NCBI GenBank assembly: GCA_005788585.1
Contig: SYBY01000175.1
Location: forward strand, 1 to 9,122
Length of the DNA: 9,122 nucleotides
Source of the DNA: Actinomycetota bacterium
Lineage (GTDB): Bacteria > Actinomycetota > Thermoleophilia > Solirubrobacterales > Solirubrobacteraceae
Direction of reading: 5' to 3'
The notes beneath the pieces are model-generated. The model did no database searches. It saw only the letters and a program-made list of their open reading frames with translations, and was not told where the DNA came from. The position numbers and the translations under genes were made by a program. Positions 1-6,365 of the stretch are shown here, piece by piece (positions within the stretch are counted from its first letter, which is position 1; every line of letters starts with the position of its first letter).

Positions 1-1448
1 CCGGGCTCGGGGACGACGAACGCGATGAGCCGCTGGCCGAACTCGTCGTCGGGCACGCCGATGACCGCGGCCTCCGCGATGTCGTCGCGCGACGAGAGCA
101 GGTCCTCGACCTCGCGCGGGAACACGTTCTCGCCGCCCGAGTCGATCATGTCGTCGTCGCGGCCGTCGACGAACAGGCGGCCCTCGGCGTCGAGGTGGCC
201 CACGTCCCCCGTGGACATCCGCCCGGCGACCTCCTCCTTGCGCAGATCCTTGGCCGTGTAGCCCTCCATCCGCAGCATCGACGCGACGAAGATCCTCCCG
301 GTCTCGCCCTGCGCCACCGGGCGGCCCTCGTCGTCGATGATCGCGAGGTCCGTGCCCATCGGCGGGGTCCCCGCGGTGCCGGGCGCGGCCCGCAGATCGG
401 CGGGCGTGGCAATGGACGCCCAGCCCGTCTCGGTCGAGCCGTAGAAGTTGTAGACGACGTCGCCGAAGGCATCCATCGCGCGCGTCGCGAGGTCCCCGGG
501 GATCGCCGACCCCGACAGCGGGATCGCCTGCAGCGACGACGTGTCGTGGCGCGCGAGCTCCTCGGGCCCGAGCTGCAGCACCCGCTGCAGCATCGTGGGC
601 ACCATCGCGGCCGACTGGACGCGGTACTGATCGATGACGCGCAGCGTCTCGACCGGGTCGAACCGCCGCCGCAGCACGATCGTCGTGGGCAGCGCCAGGC
701 CGAGGCTGAAGTTCAGCAACCCCCAGCCGTGGAACATCGGCGCGACGATGTGGTGGACCTGCCCGCGGCGGAACGGCAGCCGGTCGAGGATGCCGACGAT
801 CGCGGGCAGCGGCGCGCCCTCGCGCGCGGCGCCCTTCGGCGTGCCGGTCGTGCCCGAGGTGAGGATGACGAGGCGCCCCGTCCCCTGCGGCGCGGCGGGC
901 CGCGTCGCCGGATAGGCGGCGAGCTGCTCCAGCGTCGGGTGCGCGGGCGTCCCGTCGGCGTGGCCCACCCAGCGGCGCCCGTGCAGGACGCTCTCGTCGA
1001 GCAGGCCGTCGAACTCCTCGTCGAGGACGATCCCGCGGGCGCCCTCACGCTCGAGGACGTCGGCGAGCTGCGGCCCGGCGAAGTCGGTGTTGCAGAACAA
1101 GATCGTCAGCGCGAGCTTCGACGCGGCGTGGACGGCTTCGACGAACGCGCGGCCGTTGCGGCACAGGACGCCGATCGCGTCGCCCTCACGCAGGCCCGCG
1201 GCCACGAACGCCCGGGCGATCGCGTCGGTGCGCCGGTCGACCTCGGCGAACGTCAGCGTGCCCTGCTCGTCGATGACGTACGGGTGGTCGGGGTAGTTGC
1301 GTGCCGCGCCGGAGAGGCCGGCGGCGGGGGAGGGGCCGAAGCGCCGCAGCGCGATGCCCTGGCGGACCAGGCGGTCGACGCGCGGCTGCAGGATGCCGGC
1401 GTCGACGAGCGCACGGACGGACTGGACGGTGGTGCCGGCGACGCTCAT
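1..1448 (-). CDS. Acyl-CoA synthetase (AMP-forming, FadD2/FadD12-like), C-terminus cut by window edge
   Basis: This gene encodes an adenylate-forming ligase that would activate a fatty or other carboxylic acid to its CoA thioester via an acyl-AMP. The 482 visible residues contain the ATP-binding P-loop TSGTTGTPKG (197-206), the A5 motif YGSTE (336-340), the A7 motif STGDVG (412-417), and the hinge region GRDDDMIDSGGENVFP (429-444). The C-terminal subdomain with the A10 catalytic lysine lies beyond position 1. The N-terminus, and the stretch after YGSTE (ATPADLRAAPGT, 347-358), resemble mycobacterial FadD2/FadD12. The ATG at 1448-1446 sits 4 bases after a GGGAGG Shine-Dalgarno and overlaps the hydratase stop as ATGA, so it is translationally coupled. 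It is the last visible gene of a minus-strand operon. Family assignment is secure; chain length and substrate cannot be read from the sequence. Confidence 0.93.
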   Translation of the reverse strand, partial: MSVAGTTVQSVRALVDAGILQPRVDRLVRQGIALRRFGPSPAAGLSGAARNYPDHPYVIDEQGTLTFAEVDRRTDAIARAFVAAGLREGDAIGVLCRNGRAFVEAVHAASKLALTILFCNTDFAGPQLADVLEREGARGIVLDEEFDGLLDESVLHGRRWVGHADGTPAHPTLEQLAAYPATRPAAPQGTGRLVILTSGTTGTPKGAAREGAPLPAIVGILDRLPFRRGQVHHIVAPMFHGWGLLNFSLGLALPTTIVLRRRFDPVETLRVIDQYRVQSAAMVPTMLQRVLQLGPEELARHDTSSLQAIPLSGSAIPGDLATRAMDAFGDVVYNFYGSTETGWASIATPADLRAAPGTAGTPPMGTDLAIIDDEGRPVAQGETGRIFVASMLRMEGYTAKDLRKEEVAGRMSTGDVGHLDAEGRLFVDGRDDDMIDSGGENVFPREVEDLLSSRDDIAEAAVIGVPDDEFGQRLIAFVVPEP

Positions 1449-2206
1449 CGCGCCTCCCAGACCGGGTCGCGCTTCTCCGCGAAGGCCTTGGCGCCCTCGC
1501 GGGCGTCGCGGCTGATGATCACGGGGCCGGCGATCTCACCCTGACGCGCCCAGAACTCCTCGCCGTGCCAGGCGTCCTGCTCGTCGAGGACCTGCTTCGT
1601 GGCGATCACCGCGAGCGGGGCGTTGGAGGCGATCTCCTCGGCCAGCTCCAGCGCCGCGTCGAGGGCACCGCCCTTCGGCGTCACCCGCGCGACGAGGCCG
1701 AGCGACTCGGCGCGCGCCGCGTCGATCGGCCTCCCGGTCAGCGCGATCTCCTTGACGACACCGCGCGGCAGCCGCTGGGGCAGCTGATGCAGCGCACCCG
1801 CCACGGCGACGAGGCCGCGCTTGACCTCCGGCAGACCGAACACGGAGTCCTCGGCGCAGACCAGCAGGTCGCATGCGACGGCGATCTCGAACCCGCCGGC
1901 CAGCGCCGGGCCCTCGATCGCCGCGATGAGCGGCTTCTTCGACGCGTACTGCGTGATGCCGGCGAACCCGCGAACCGGAACGGCGGGGAACTCGCCCCGC
2001 GCGAAGGCGCGGAGGTCCATGCCTGCGCTGAAGTAGCCGCCCGCGCCGGTGACGATGCCGACCGCGAGGCCGTCGTCGGCGTCGAGCTCGTCGAGCGCCG
2101 CGGCGATGGTCTGCGTCATCTCGAGGTCGATCGCGTTGCGGACCTCCGGGCGGTTGAACGTGATGAGCTGGATGCGGCCGCGCCGCTCGACGACGACGCT
2201 GCTCAT
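1445..2206 (-). CDS. Enoyl-CoA hydratase / crotonase family protein
   Basis: This is a 253-residue crotonase-fold protein, a normal length for a monofunctional enoyl-CoA hydratase, which adds water to 2-enoyl-CoA in beta-oxidation-like pathways. The oxyanion-hole segment FSAGMDL is at 59-65. The second oxyanion segment and first acid are in ALAGGFEI (101-108, Glu107), and the second acid is in FGLPEV (123-128, Glu127). These match the two catalytic glutamates of rat mitochondrial hydratase (Glu144 and Glu164), so hydratase chemistry looks possible. The frame stays open upstream to 2407, but the ATG at 2206-2204 is preferred: it has a GGGAG Shine-Dalgarno 7 bases upstream, overlaps the preceding stop as ATGA, and begins directly with the family's first strand. 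Other crotonase reactions (isomerase, hydrolase) remain possible; the substrate is unknown. Confidence 0.93.
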   Translation of the reverse strand: MSSVVVERRGRIQLITFNRPEVRNAIDLEMTQTIAAALDELDADDGLAVGIVTGAGGYFSAGMDLRAFARGEFPAVPVRGFAGITQYASKKPLIAAIEGPALAGGFEIAVACDLLVCAEDSVFGLPEVKRGLVAVAGALHQLPQRLPRGVVKEIALTGRPIDAARAESLGLVARVTPKGGALDAALELAEEIASNAPLAVIATKQVLDEQDAWHGEEFWARQGEIAGPVIISRDAREGAKAFAEKRDPVWEAR

Positions 2207-3726
2207 CGCGTCGCTCCCGTCAGGCAGGCGGGGGTGAAGCTGCGGTCGGCACGCAGCTCGACCGGTTCGCCGAGGATGTCGTGGTTCGCCATGGCGGCCA
2301 TGACCTCCGGGTCGTTGGTGTGTCCCAGTGCGCGGCGGCCGTCCTCGAGGAGGGCGAACAGGATGCCGTAGCTCGGCTCCCCGCCGCGGTCGTAGATCAA
2401 GGTGCACGACTCGGCGGTCGCGCGGTAGTCACCGGGCTCCGCGACCTCGCGGGGCGCCGGATGCTCCGGCTCTGCTGCGAACGCCGCGAACCCGCGGGCG
2501 GGCGGCTCGTTGCCGTACACGCCGAGCGCGTGCTTCGTGGCGTACCAGCCGAGCGCGGTCGACAGACCGGTGGTGCCGGGCGGCGCCTCGCGCAACTGCC
2601 GCGCGACCGCGGCGATGCCGTGCGTGGCGTAGTTGTTGCCGGGCCCGCCGAAGAACGTCAGCCCGCCGGTGCACGTGAGCGGGCGGCCGGGATGGTCGAC
2701 CGGCAGCCCGAGCTCGCGCGCGGCGAGCTGGACGGCGGACGGGAAGCACGAGTACAGGTCGACCGGGCCGAGGTCGTCGGCGGTGATGCCGGCGTGGGCA
2801 AACGCCGCCTCGCCACACGCGCGGATCGCAGGCGAGCGGTGCAGCTCGCGCCGCTCGGAGAGGAACCACTCGTCGGTGGCGTGCGCGGCCGCGTGGACGA
2901 ACACCCAGTGCTCGCGCGGGATGCCGAGGTCCCGGGCGGTCCCCGCCGAGCAGATGAGCAACGCCGCGGACTGGTCGACCTGGAGGTTCGAGTTCAGGAG
3001 CTTGGTGTAGGGGAGGGTGACCTGGCGGTTCGCCGGCGACACCGTCGTCAGCTCCTCGGCCGTGTAGGTGGTGGGCGACCACGCGTAGGGGTTCGTCGCC
3101 GCGATGTCGCTGAAGCGCGACCACAGCCGCCCGACCAGATCGAGCTGCTGCTGCGGCGTGCGGCCCGCGTCGGCCCGGATCGCCTGCTCGAGCAGGGGGT
3201 AGGCCATGATCGGCGCGATGAGGCCGACGGCCGTCTCCTCGTCGGTGTTCGCGGGCTGGTCGGGCTCGAGGACCTCGTCGGCGGCCCGCGCCGGGTCGGC
3301 GGGCGGCCAGTCGGGCTGCTCGCCGCGCTTCATGGCGTCGGCCAGGGTCTTCAGCGCCTCGGCGCCGCAGAGGATGCCGGCGTCGAGCGTCCCGGCCTGG
3401 ATGCGCGAGGCGATCGTCGCCATCAGGACGCCGGGACCGTTGCCGCCCTGGTTGCTCGTGCGGACGGTCGGCGCGTTGATCCCGAGCAGGTCGCCGACCC
3501 GGCGGCCCGGGTCACCGTCGCCCCACGACGCGGTGGGCACGGCGGCGATGAGCCCGACGCGCGCGAGGAGCGCGTCACCCGCGCCCGCGTCCGCGAGGGC
3601 GCCGCGGACCGCGATCTCCATGAGCCGGGCGGGCTCGGTCGGCTCGGCGGGGTTCGCGTCGGCGGGACGGCGGACGTGCTCGCCGATCCCGACGATGACG
3701 GGGAGGTTGGGGTCTTCGGGAGTCAT
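2203..3726 (-). CDS. Thiolase-fold protein of TLP1 type (annotated elsewhere as acetyl-CoA acetyltransferase), probably lacking canonical catalysis
   Basis: This 507-residue protein is about 100 residues longer than a standard thiolase. The N-terminal half has the thiolase-like start LPVIVGIGEHVRR (8-20). Canonical thiolases carry the nucleophilic Cys in N-x-x-C-x-S-G; here the stretch is SNQGGNGPG (91-99), with Gly95 at that place. The C-terminal GHP motif with the catalytic His appears as FGGP (359-362) inside CTGGLTFFGGPGNNYATHG, although a His follows at 369. The HEAF/HDCF region appears as YSCF (325-328). Residues from about 415 to 505 form an extra C-terminal domain with CTLIYDRGGEPSYGILFALLE, like the added OB-fold-type domain described for mycobacterial thiolase-like protein type 1. 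The start ATG overlaps the TetR stop as ATGA, with AGGA 6 bases upstream. Family placement is good; the true role is open, and lipid or acyl-CoA binding is one alternative. Confidence 0.88.
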   Translation of the reverse strand: MTPEDPNLPVIVGIGEHVRRPADANPAEPTEPARLMEIAVRGALADAGAGDALLARVGLIAAVPTASWGDGDPGRRVGDLLGINAPTVRTSNQGGNGPGVLMATIASRIQAGTLDAGILCGAEALKTLADAMKRGEQPDWPPADPARAADEVLEPDQPANTDEETAVGLIAPIMAYPLLEQAIRADAGRTPQQQLDLVGRLWSRFSDIAATNPYAWSPTTYTAEELTTVSPANRQVTLPYTKLLNSNLQVDQSAALLICSAGTARDLGIPREHWVFVHAAAHATDEWFLSERRELHRSPAIRACGEAAFAHAGITADDLGPVDLYSCFPSAVQLAARELGLPVDHPGRPLTCTGGLTFFGGPGNNYATHGIAAVARQLREAPPGTTGLSTALGWYATKHALGVYGNEPPARGFAAFAAEPEHPAPREVAEPGDYRATAESCTLIYDRGGEPSYGILFALLEDGRRALGHTNDPEVMAAMANHDILGEPVELRADRSFTPACLTGATR

Positions 3727-4361
3727 CCTGATTCCTGGACGTCGAGGGTGGCCGCGGCGGTGTACAGCCGCGTGAGGTGGGCGACGAGTTCGTCGCGGGG
3801 AAGCTCGGTCTGGGTGGTGGCCGCGGAGACGAGGAGCTCTGCGATCCCGCCGGACAGGACCTGGGCGCTGACGGCGATCCCGCGGACGTCGGCGTGGGCC
3901 GGGTCCGGGTGGATGGATCGCATGAGCCGCGCGGCGATGTCGGCCGAGGCGGTGAGCAGCGCGCTGCGGGAGGCCCGGAGCTCGGGCGTCGCCATGGACT
4001 CGACGAGCGCGACGGTCACGCGGCGCGGGTCCCCGCCGAAGTAGTCCGCGAGGGCGCCGAGGACGTCACCGACCCGTTCCAGCGGCTCCCGGCCCGTCCC
4101 GGTCGCCGCCTCACGGACCAGGCGTTCGATGTCGGCGGCGATCTCGTGGCAGACCGCGAGGAACAGGTCCTGCTTGGAGGTGAAGTGCTCGTAGAAGTAC
4201 CGCTGGGACAGCCCTGCGGACCGGCACACGTCACGGACCGTCGCGCGGTCCCAGCCGCTGGCGGCGAACACGTCGAGGCCCGCGGCGAGCAGCTGCTCGC
4301 GCCGGCGGTCCTCGCGCTCCCCGGCGGTCAGCCCGCCGTAGACCCGGTCACTCGTCGGCAT
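3723..4361 (-). CDS. TetR/AcrR-family transcriptional regulator heading the acyl-CoA operon
   Basis: This is a 212-residue DNA-binding regulator. The N-terminal TetR domain spans about residues 20-66. Its helix-turn-helix lies in ATVRDVCRSAG (40-50), followed by the family hallmark LSQRYFYEHFTSK (51-63). The C-terminal two thirds is a helical, poorly conserved ligand and dimer domain. The frame has ATGs at 4397, 4370 and 4361. I chose 4361 because an AGGA lies 8 bases before it and because the protein then begins MPTSDRVYGG, as usual in this subfamily. The longer starts would read through the inverted repeats at 4370-4419. It is the first gene of the block and is ATGA-coupled to the thiolase gene, so it probably autoregulates the operon, with an acyl-CoA or related compound as a plausible inducer (inference). 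Confidence 0.9.
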   Translation of the reverse strand: MPTSDRVYGGLTAGEREDRRREQLLAAGLDVFAASGWDRATVRDVCRSAGLSQRYFYEHFTSKQDLFLAVCHEIAADIERLVREAATGTGREPLERVGDVLGALADYFGGDPRRVTVALVESMATPELRASRSALLTASADIAARLMRSIHPDPAHADVRGIAVSAQVLSGGIAELLVSAATTQTELPRDELVAHLTRLYTAAATLDVQESG

Positions 4362-4369
4362 CCGCCGCA

Positions 4370-4373
4370 TCCT
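4370..4373 (-). promoter_or_regulatory. Shine-Dalgarno that decides the start of the first tetR gene
   Basis: On the minus strand AGGA lies 8 bases upstream of the ATG at 4361. The same AGGA is too close to serve the alternative ATG at 4370-4368. It also forms the edge of the 14-base palindrome at 4370-4383. Confidence 0.6.
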
Positions 4374-4419
4374 GACATCAGGAACGCGGCGTTTCAAGAT
4401 GTACGGACGAGTTCCTGAT
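4370..4419. promoter_or_regulatory. Candidate TetR operator: nested inverted repeats in the 63-base gap upstream of the regulator
   Basis: Two inverted repeats lie between the cyclase stop (4425) and the tetR start (4361). The first is a perfect palindrome, TCCTGA-CA-TCAGGA, at 4370-4383. The second is a perfect 9-base pair of arms, ATCAGGAAC at 4377-4385 and GTTCCTGAT at 4411-4419, separated by 25 bases. They share one arm, giving three TCCTGA half-sites. Spacing and position suit autoregulation by the adjacent TetR protein. The arms are short and not GC-rich, and no T-run follows, so an intrinsic terminator is unlikely. No clear -35/-10 pair is visible. The functional assignment is inference. 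Confidence 0.45.
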
Positions 4420-4424
4420 ACGGC

Positions 4425-5540
4425 CTAGGGCTCGATGCGGCGCGCGCGGTACAGCCGCAGCTCGCCGCTGACGCCCTTGATCCGCCGGGGCGGCAGGGAG
4501 GACCACTTCCAGCCCGGGCCCGCGTGCTCGCGCGCGGACGCCGTCGCGACGACCGTGCCCGGCCGGGCGAGCGTCGTGATCCGGCTGGCACGGTTGACCG
4601 GCCGGCCGAACCAGTCGCCGTGGCGGTTCAGCGCCCCGCCGTAGCCGATGCCGGCGCGCAGCTGCGGGAAGTCCTCACCCTCGGCGTTGGCGGCGTCGAC
4701 GAGCGCGAATGCCGCCTCGAGCATGGGGTCCACCGACGCGGAGACGAGCATGACCGCGTCCCCGATCGTCTTGACGAACCGCACGTCCTCGCCGACCACG
4801 CGCTCGGCGATCTGCACGAGCCGGTCGGCAACGGCGCTGAGCTCGGTCGCGGGAAGCTCCTCGCCCAGGCGGGTGAAGCCCACGAGATCGGCGAAGCAGA
4901 CGGCGACCGGCCGGGCCTCGGGCATGAGGCCGGACTCACGGTCGTCGGGCAGCAGGGCCTCGGTCGAGAAGATGTCGCGCAGGTGGAGCAGCAGCAGGCG
5001 CTGGACGCTCGGACCCGCGATCGGCACGAGGATCTCGGCGACCGCGGCCCAGCGCAGGGCGAGCTGCTCCTCGTCGTCTCCAGGCTCCAGGACGAGCTCG
5101 AGGCTGAGCTGGCGCATCGACTCCGCCGTCTGGCTCAGGCCGCGCCCGAGCACCCGGACGACGTCGAGCAGGCGGTCGTCGGAGAGGCCGAGCTCGCGCA
5201 GGCGCTTGACGTCCTGCATCGCTTCGAGGTCCTGCTCGTAGTAGGCGACCTCGTCCATGTCGCGCACCGGGAGACCCGAGGCGCGCCGGATCGCGAGGAC
5301 GAAGTCCAGCTGCATGTTCGTCATCCGCGAGATGTCCTCGGCGGTGTACTTCGGGTGGCCGCCGAGTGCCTGGGCGGCCAGGAGCGCGGTCAGCGTGCTC
5401 GCTGCGGCCGCCTCGCGGATCGTCTCGCGCGGGACGCCGGCCTCCAGGAGGCGGTCGAGCAGCCTGCGGCGCGACGCGATCGCTGCGTCGTCCAGGCCCT
5501 CGAGCAGATCGTCCAGCCGATCTTCGGCATCACCCTCCAC
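4425..5540 (-). CDS. Class III adenylyl cyclase with Rv1264-like N-terminal (pH-sensing type) regulatory domain
   Basis: This 371-residue protein would make cAMP from ATP. Residues 1-205 resemble the autoinhibitory, pH-sensing N-terminal domain of M. tuberculosis Rv1264 (for example DDLLEGL near the start and VVRVLGRGLSQTAESMR at 127-143). Residues 210-371 form the cyclase domain. The metal-binding aspartates are Asp218 (FADLVGFT) and Asp261 (KTIGDAVM). Lys257 and Asp309 (GDWFG) occupy the adenine-specifying positions, and Asn316 and Arg320 (PVNRASR) the transition-state positions. There are no membrane segments, so it should be cytosolic. The frame is open to 6815, but that extension runs antisense through the divergent tetR gene. 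The GTG at 5540-5538 lines up with the Rv1264 N-terminus and follows a -10-like TAGTCT by 7 bases. No Shine-Dalgarno is visible, which suggests a leaderless message. All catalytic residues are present, so activity is expected. Confidence 0.92.
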   Translation of the reverse strand: MEGDAEDRLDDLLEGLDDAAIASRRRLLDRLLEAGVPRETIREAAAASTLTALLAAQALGGHPKYTAEDISRMTNMQLDFVLAIRRASGLPVRDMDEVAYYEQDLEAMQDVKRLRELGLSDDRLLDVVRVLGRGLSQTAESMRQLSLELVLEPGDDEEQLALRWAAVAEILVPIAGPSVQRLLLLHLRDIFSTEALLPDDRESGLMPEARPVAVCFADLVGFTRLGEELPATELSAVADRLVQIAERVVGEDVRFVKTIGDAVMLVSASVDPMLEAAFALVDAANAEGEDFPQLRAGIGYGGALNRHGDWFGRPVNRASRITTLARPGTVVATASAREHAGPGWKWSSLPPRRIKGVSGELRLYRARRIEP

Positions 5541-5608
5541 GGCGGGCAGACTACGACGCTCGCGGACACCGGCGGTCAACGATCCGTAACCTATGGGGTT
5601 CGCACCGC

Positions 5609-5622
5609 TTTCCTGGAGGAAA
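5609..5622. repeat. 14-base perfect inverted repeat over the Shine-Dalgarno of the second tetR gene
   Basis: TTTCCT-GG-AGGAAA is a perfect 6-2-6 palindrome that includes the GGAGGA Shine-Dalgarno at 5615-5620. It could be a TetR operator downstream of the start point. A hairpin in RNA is unlikely because the loop would be only two bases. Chance cannot be excluded. Confidence 0.5.
5615..5620 (+). promoter_or_regulatory. Shine-Dalgarno deciding the start of the second tetR gene
   Basis: GGAGGA is followed by a 7-base spacer and the ATG at 5628. This favours 5628 over the internal ATG at 5691, which lacks such a site. Confidence 0.8.
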
Positions 5623-5627
5623 CCCGC

Positions 5628-6329
5628 ATGGCCCCTGGCCGCGCCGCCCGCACCGCCGATGAGTCCCCCGAGCGCCCCAGGCGCCGGCGGATGAGCGGCG
5701 CGCAGCGCCGCCGGGAGATTCTCACGGCGGCGATGGAGGTCCTCGCCGAGCAGGGCTACCACGCGGCGTCGATCGACGACATCGCCCAGGCCGCGGGGAT
5801 CTCGAAGGCCCTCATCTACGAGCATTTCGAGTCCAAGGCCGCGCTGAAGACGGCGCTGCTGGAGGAGCAGGGCGGCGAGCTGCTGCGCCGCGTCGCCCTC
5901 GCGGTCGATGCCAGCGACCCGGCGGATCAGCAGCTCTACGCCGGCCTGGACGCGTTCTTCGGGTTCGTGCAGGAGCGCCAGATCGCCTGGGCCATGCTGC
6001 ACCGCGACGCCGTCGAGCTCGGCGTCGACGACGCGCTGCGGACCATGCAGGACGGGGCCACGCGCATGGTGGCCGCGATGTACGACACCGCCAACGGCGG
6101 CACGCTGCCGAAGGAGCGCGCCGAGATGCTCGCGCGCATGCTCACGGGCGGCGCGCAGTCGCTGGCGACATGGTGGATCGCCAACCCGGACGTGCCGCGA
6201 CGTCAGGTCGTCGAGGCCGCCATGGAGTCGGCGTGGGTCGGCCTCGCCGAGCTGCGCTCCGGCGTGCGGTACCGGCGCCCGGGCGGCGGCCGCGCGGTCG
6301 AGCGCCGCGCGCACGTCGTGCGGCTGTAG
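5628..6329 (+). CDS. TetR/AcrR-family transcriptional regulator (second)
   Basis: This is a 233-residue regulator with a TetR N-terminal domain at about residues 27-75: REILTAAMEVLAEQGY, then the helix-turn-helix ASIDDIAQAAGISKALIYEHF (47-67). A basic 21-residue extension rich in Arg and Pro precedes it; it is retained because GGAGGA lies 7 bases before this ATG, although Met22 (5691) is a possible alternative. The C-terminal ligand-binding part has the family's typical helical pattern. The gene is divergent from the adenylyl cyclase and shares its 87-base promoter region, so it may control itself, the cyclase, or both. Its stop lies only 36 bases before ruvC, so read-through into the ruv genes is possible. 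The ligand and targets are unknown. It is clearly a different TetR from the one at 3723-4361. Confidence 0.92.
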   Translation: MAPGRAARTADESPERPRRRRMSGAQRRREILTAAMEVLAEQGYHAASIDDIAQAAGISKALIYEHFESKAALKTALLEEQGGELLRRVALAVDASDPADQQLYAGLDAFFGFVQERQIAWAMLHRDAVELGVDDALRTMQDGATRMVAAMYDTANGGTLPKERAEMLARMLTGGAQSLATWWIANPDVPRRQVVEAAMESAWVGLAELRSGVRYRRPGGGRAVERRAHVVRL

Positions 6330-6351
6330 CGAAGGCATCCGGCCCGACGCG

Positions 6352-6365
6352 CAGAATCCCCGGGG
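6352..6365 (+). promoter_or_regulatory. Possible -10 element for a leaderless ruvC transcript
   Basis: CAGAAT (6352-6357) lies 8 bases before the ruvC ATG, separated by the palindrome CCCCGGGG, and no usable Shine-Dalgarno is present: the GGGG touches the ATG. This arrangement fits a leaderless start, but no convincing -35 is seen. No GAAC-N4-GTTC SOS box (the actinobacterial LexA pattern) occurs in the 36-base gap. Confidence 0.3.

Larger units (their letters stand above)
5541..5627. promoter_or_regulatory. Divergent promoter region between the cyclase and the second tetR gene
   Basis: The 87 bases between the GTG of the cyclase and the ATG of tetR must hold both promoters. On the minus strand, TTGACC (5579-5574) and TAGTCT (5553-5548) form a possible -35/-10 pair with a long 20-base spacer, and the -10 ends 7 bases before the GTG. 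On the plus strand, TAACCT (5587-5592) fits the actinobacterial TANNNT -10 pattern, with no good -35. The minus-strand -35 falls within the plus-strand -10/-35 interval, so the two promoters would overlap. These are motif matches only. Confidence 0.45.

Noticed and set aside
120..129. GAAC-AC-GTTC inverted repeat considered as a LexA-type SOS box
   Set aside because: The spacer is 2 bases instead of 4, and the site lies in the conserved ENVFPRE coding segment of the ligase.
195..1544. Long plus-strand open frame antisense to the acyl-CoA synthetase
   Set aside because: Arg- and Gly-rich low-complexity translation with no family motifs. The opposite strand has a clear ligase with all core motifs, and high GC leaves antisense frames open.
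2281..4044. 587-codon plus-strand frame antisense to the thiolase-like and first tetR genes
   Set aside because: Composition typical of a GC-rich shadow frame (Arg, Gly, Val, Asp). It crosses the boundary of two well-supported genes and has no recognisable domain.
4370..4419. Inverted repeats considered as a terminator for the cyclase gene
   Set aside because: Arms are short with modest GC, the spacer is either 2 or 25 bases, and no T-run follows on the minus strand. An operator fits better.
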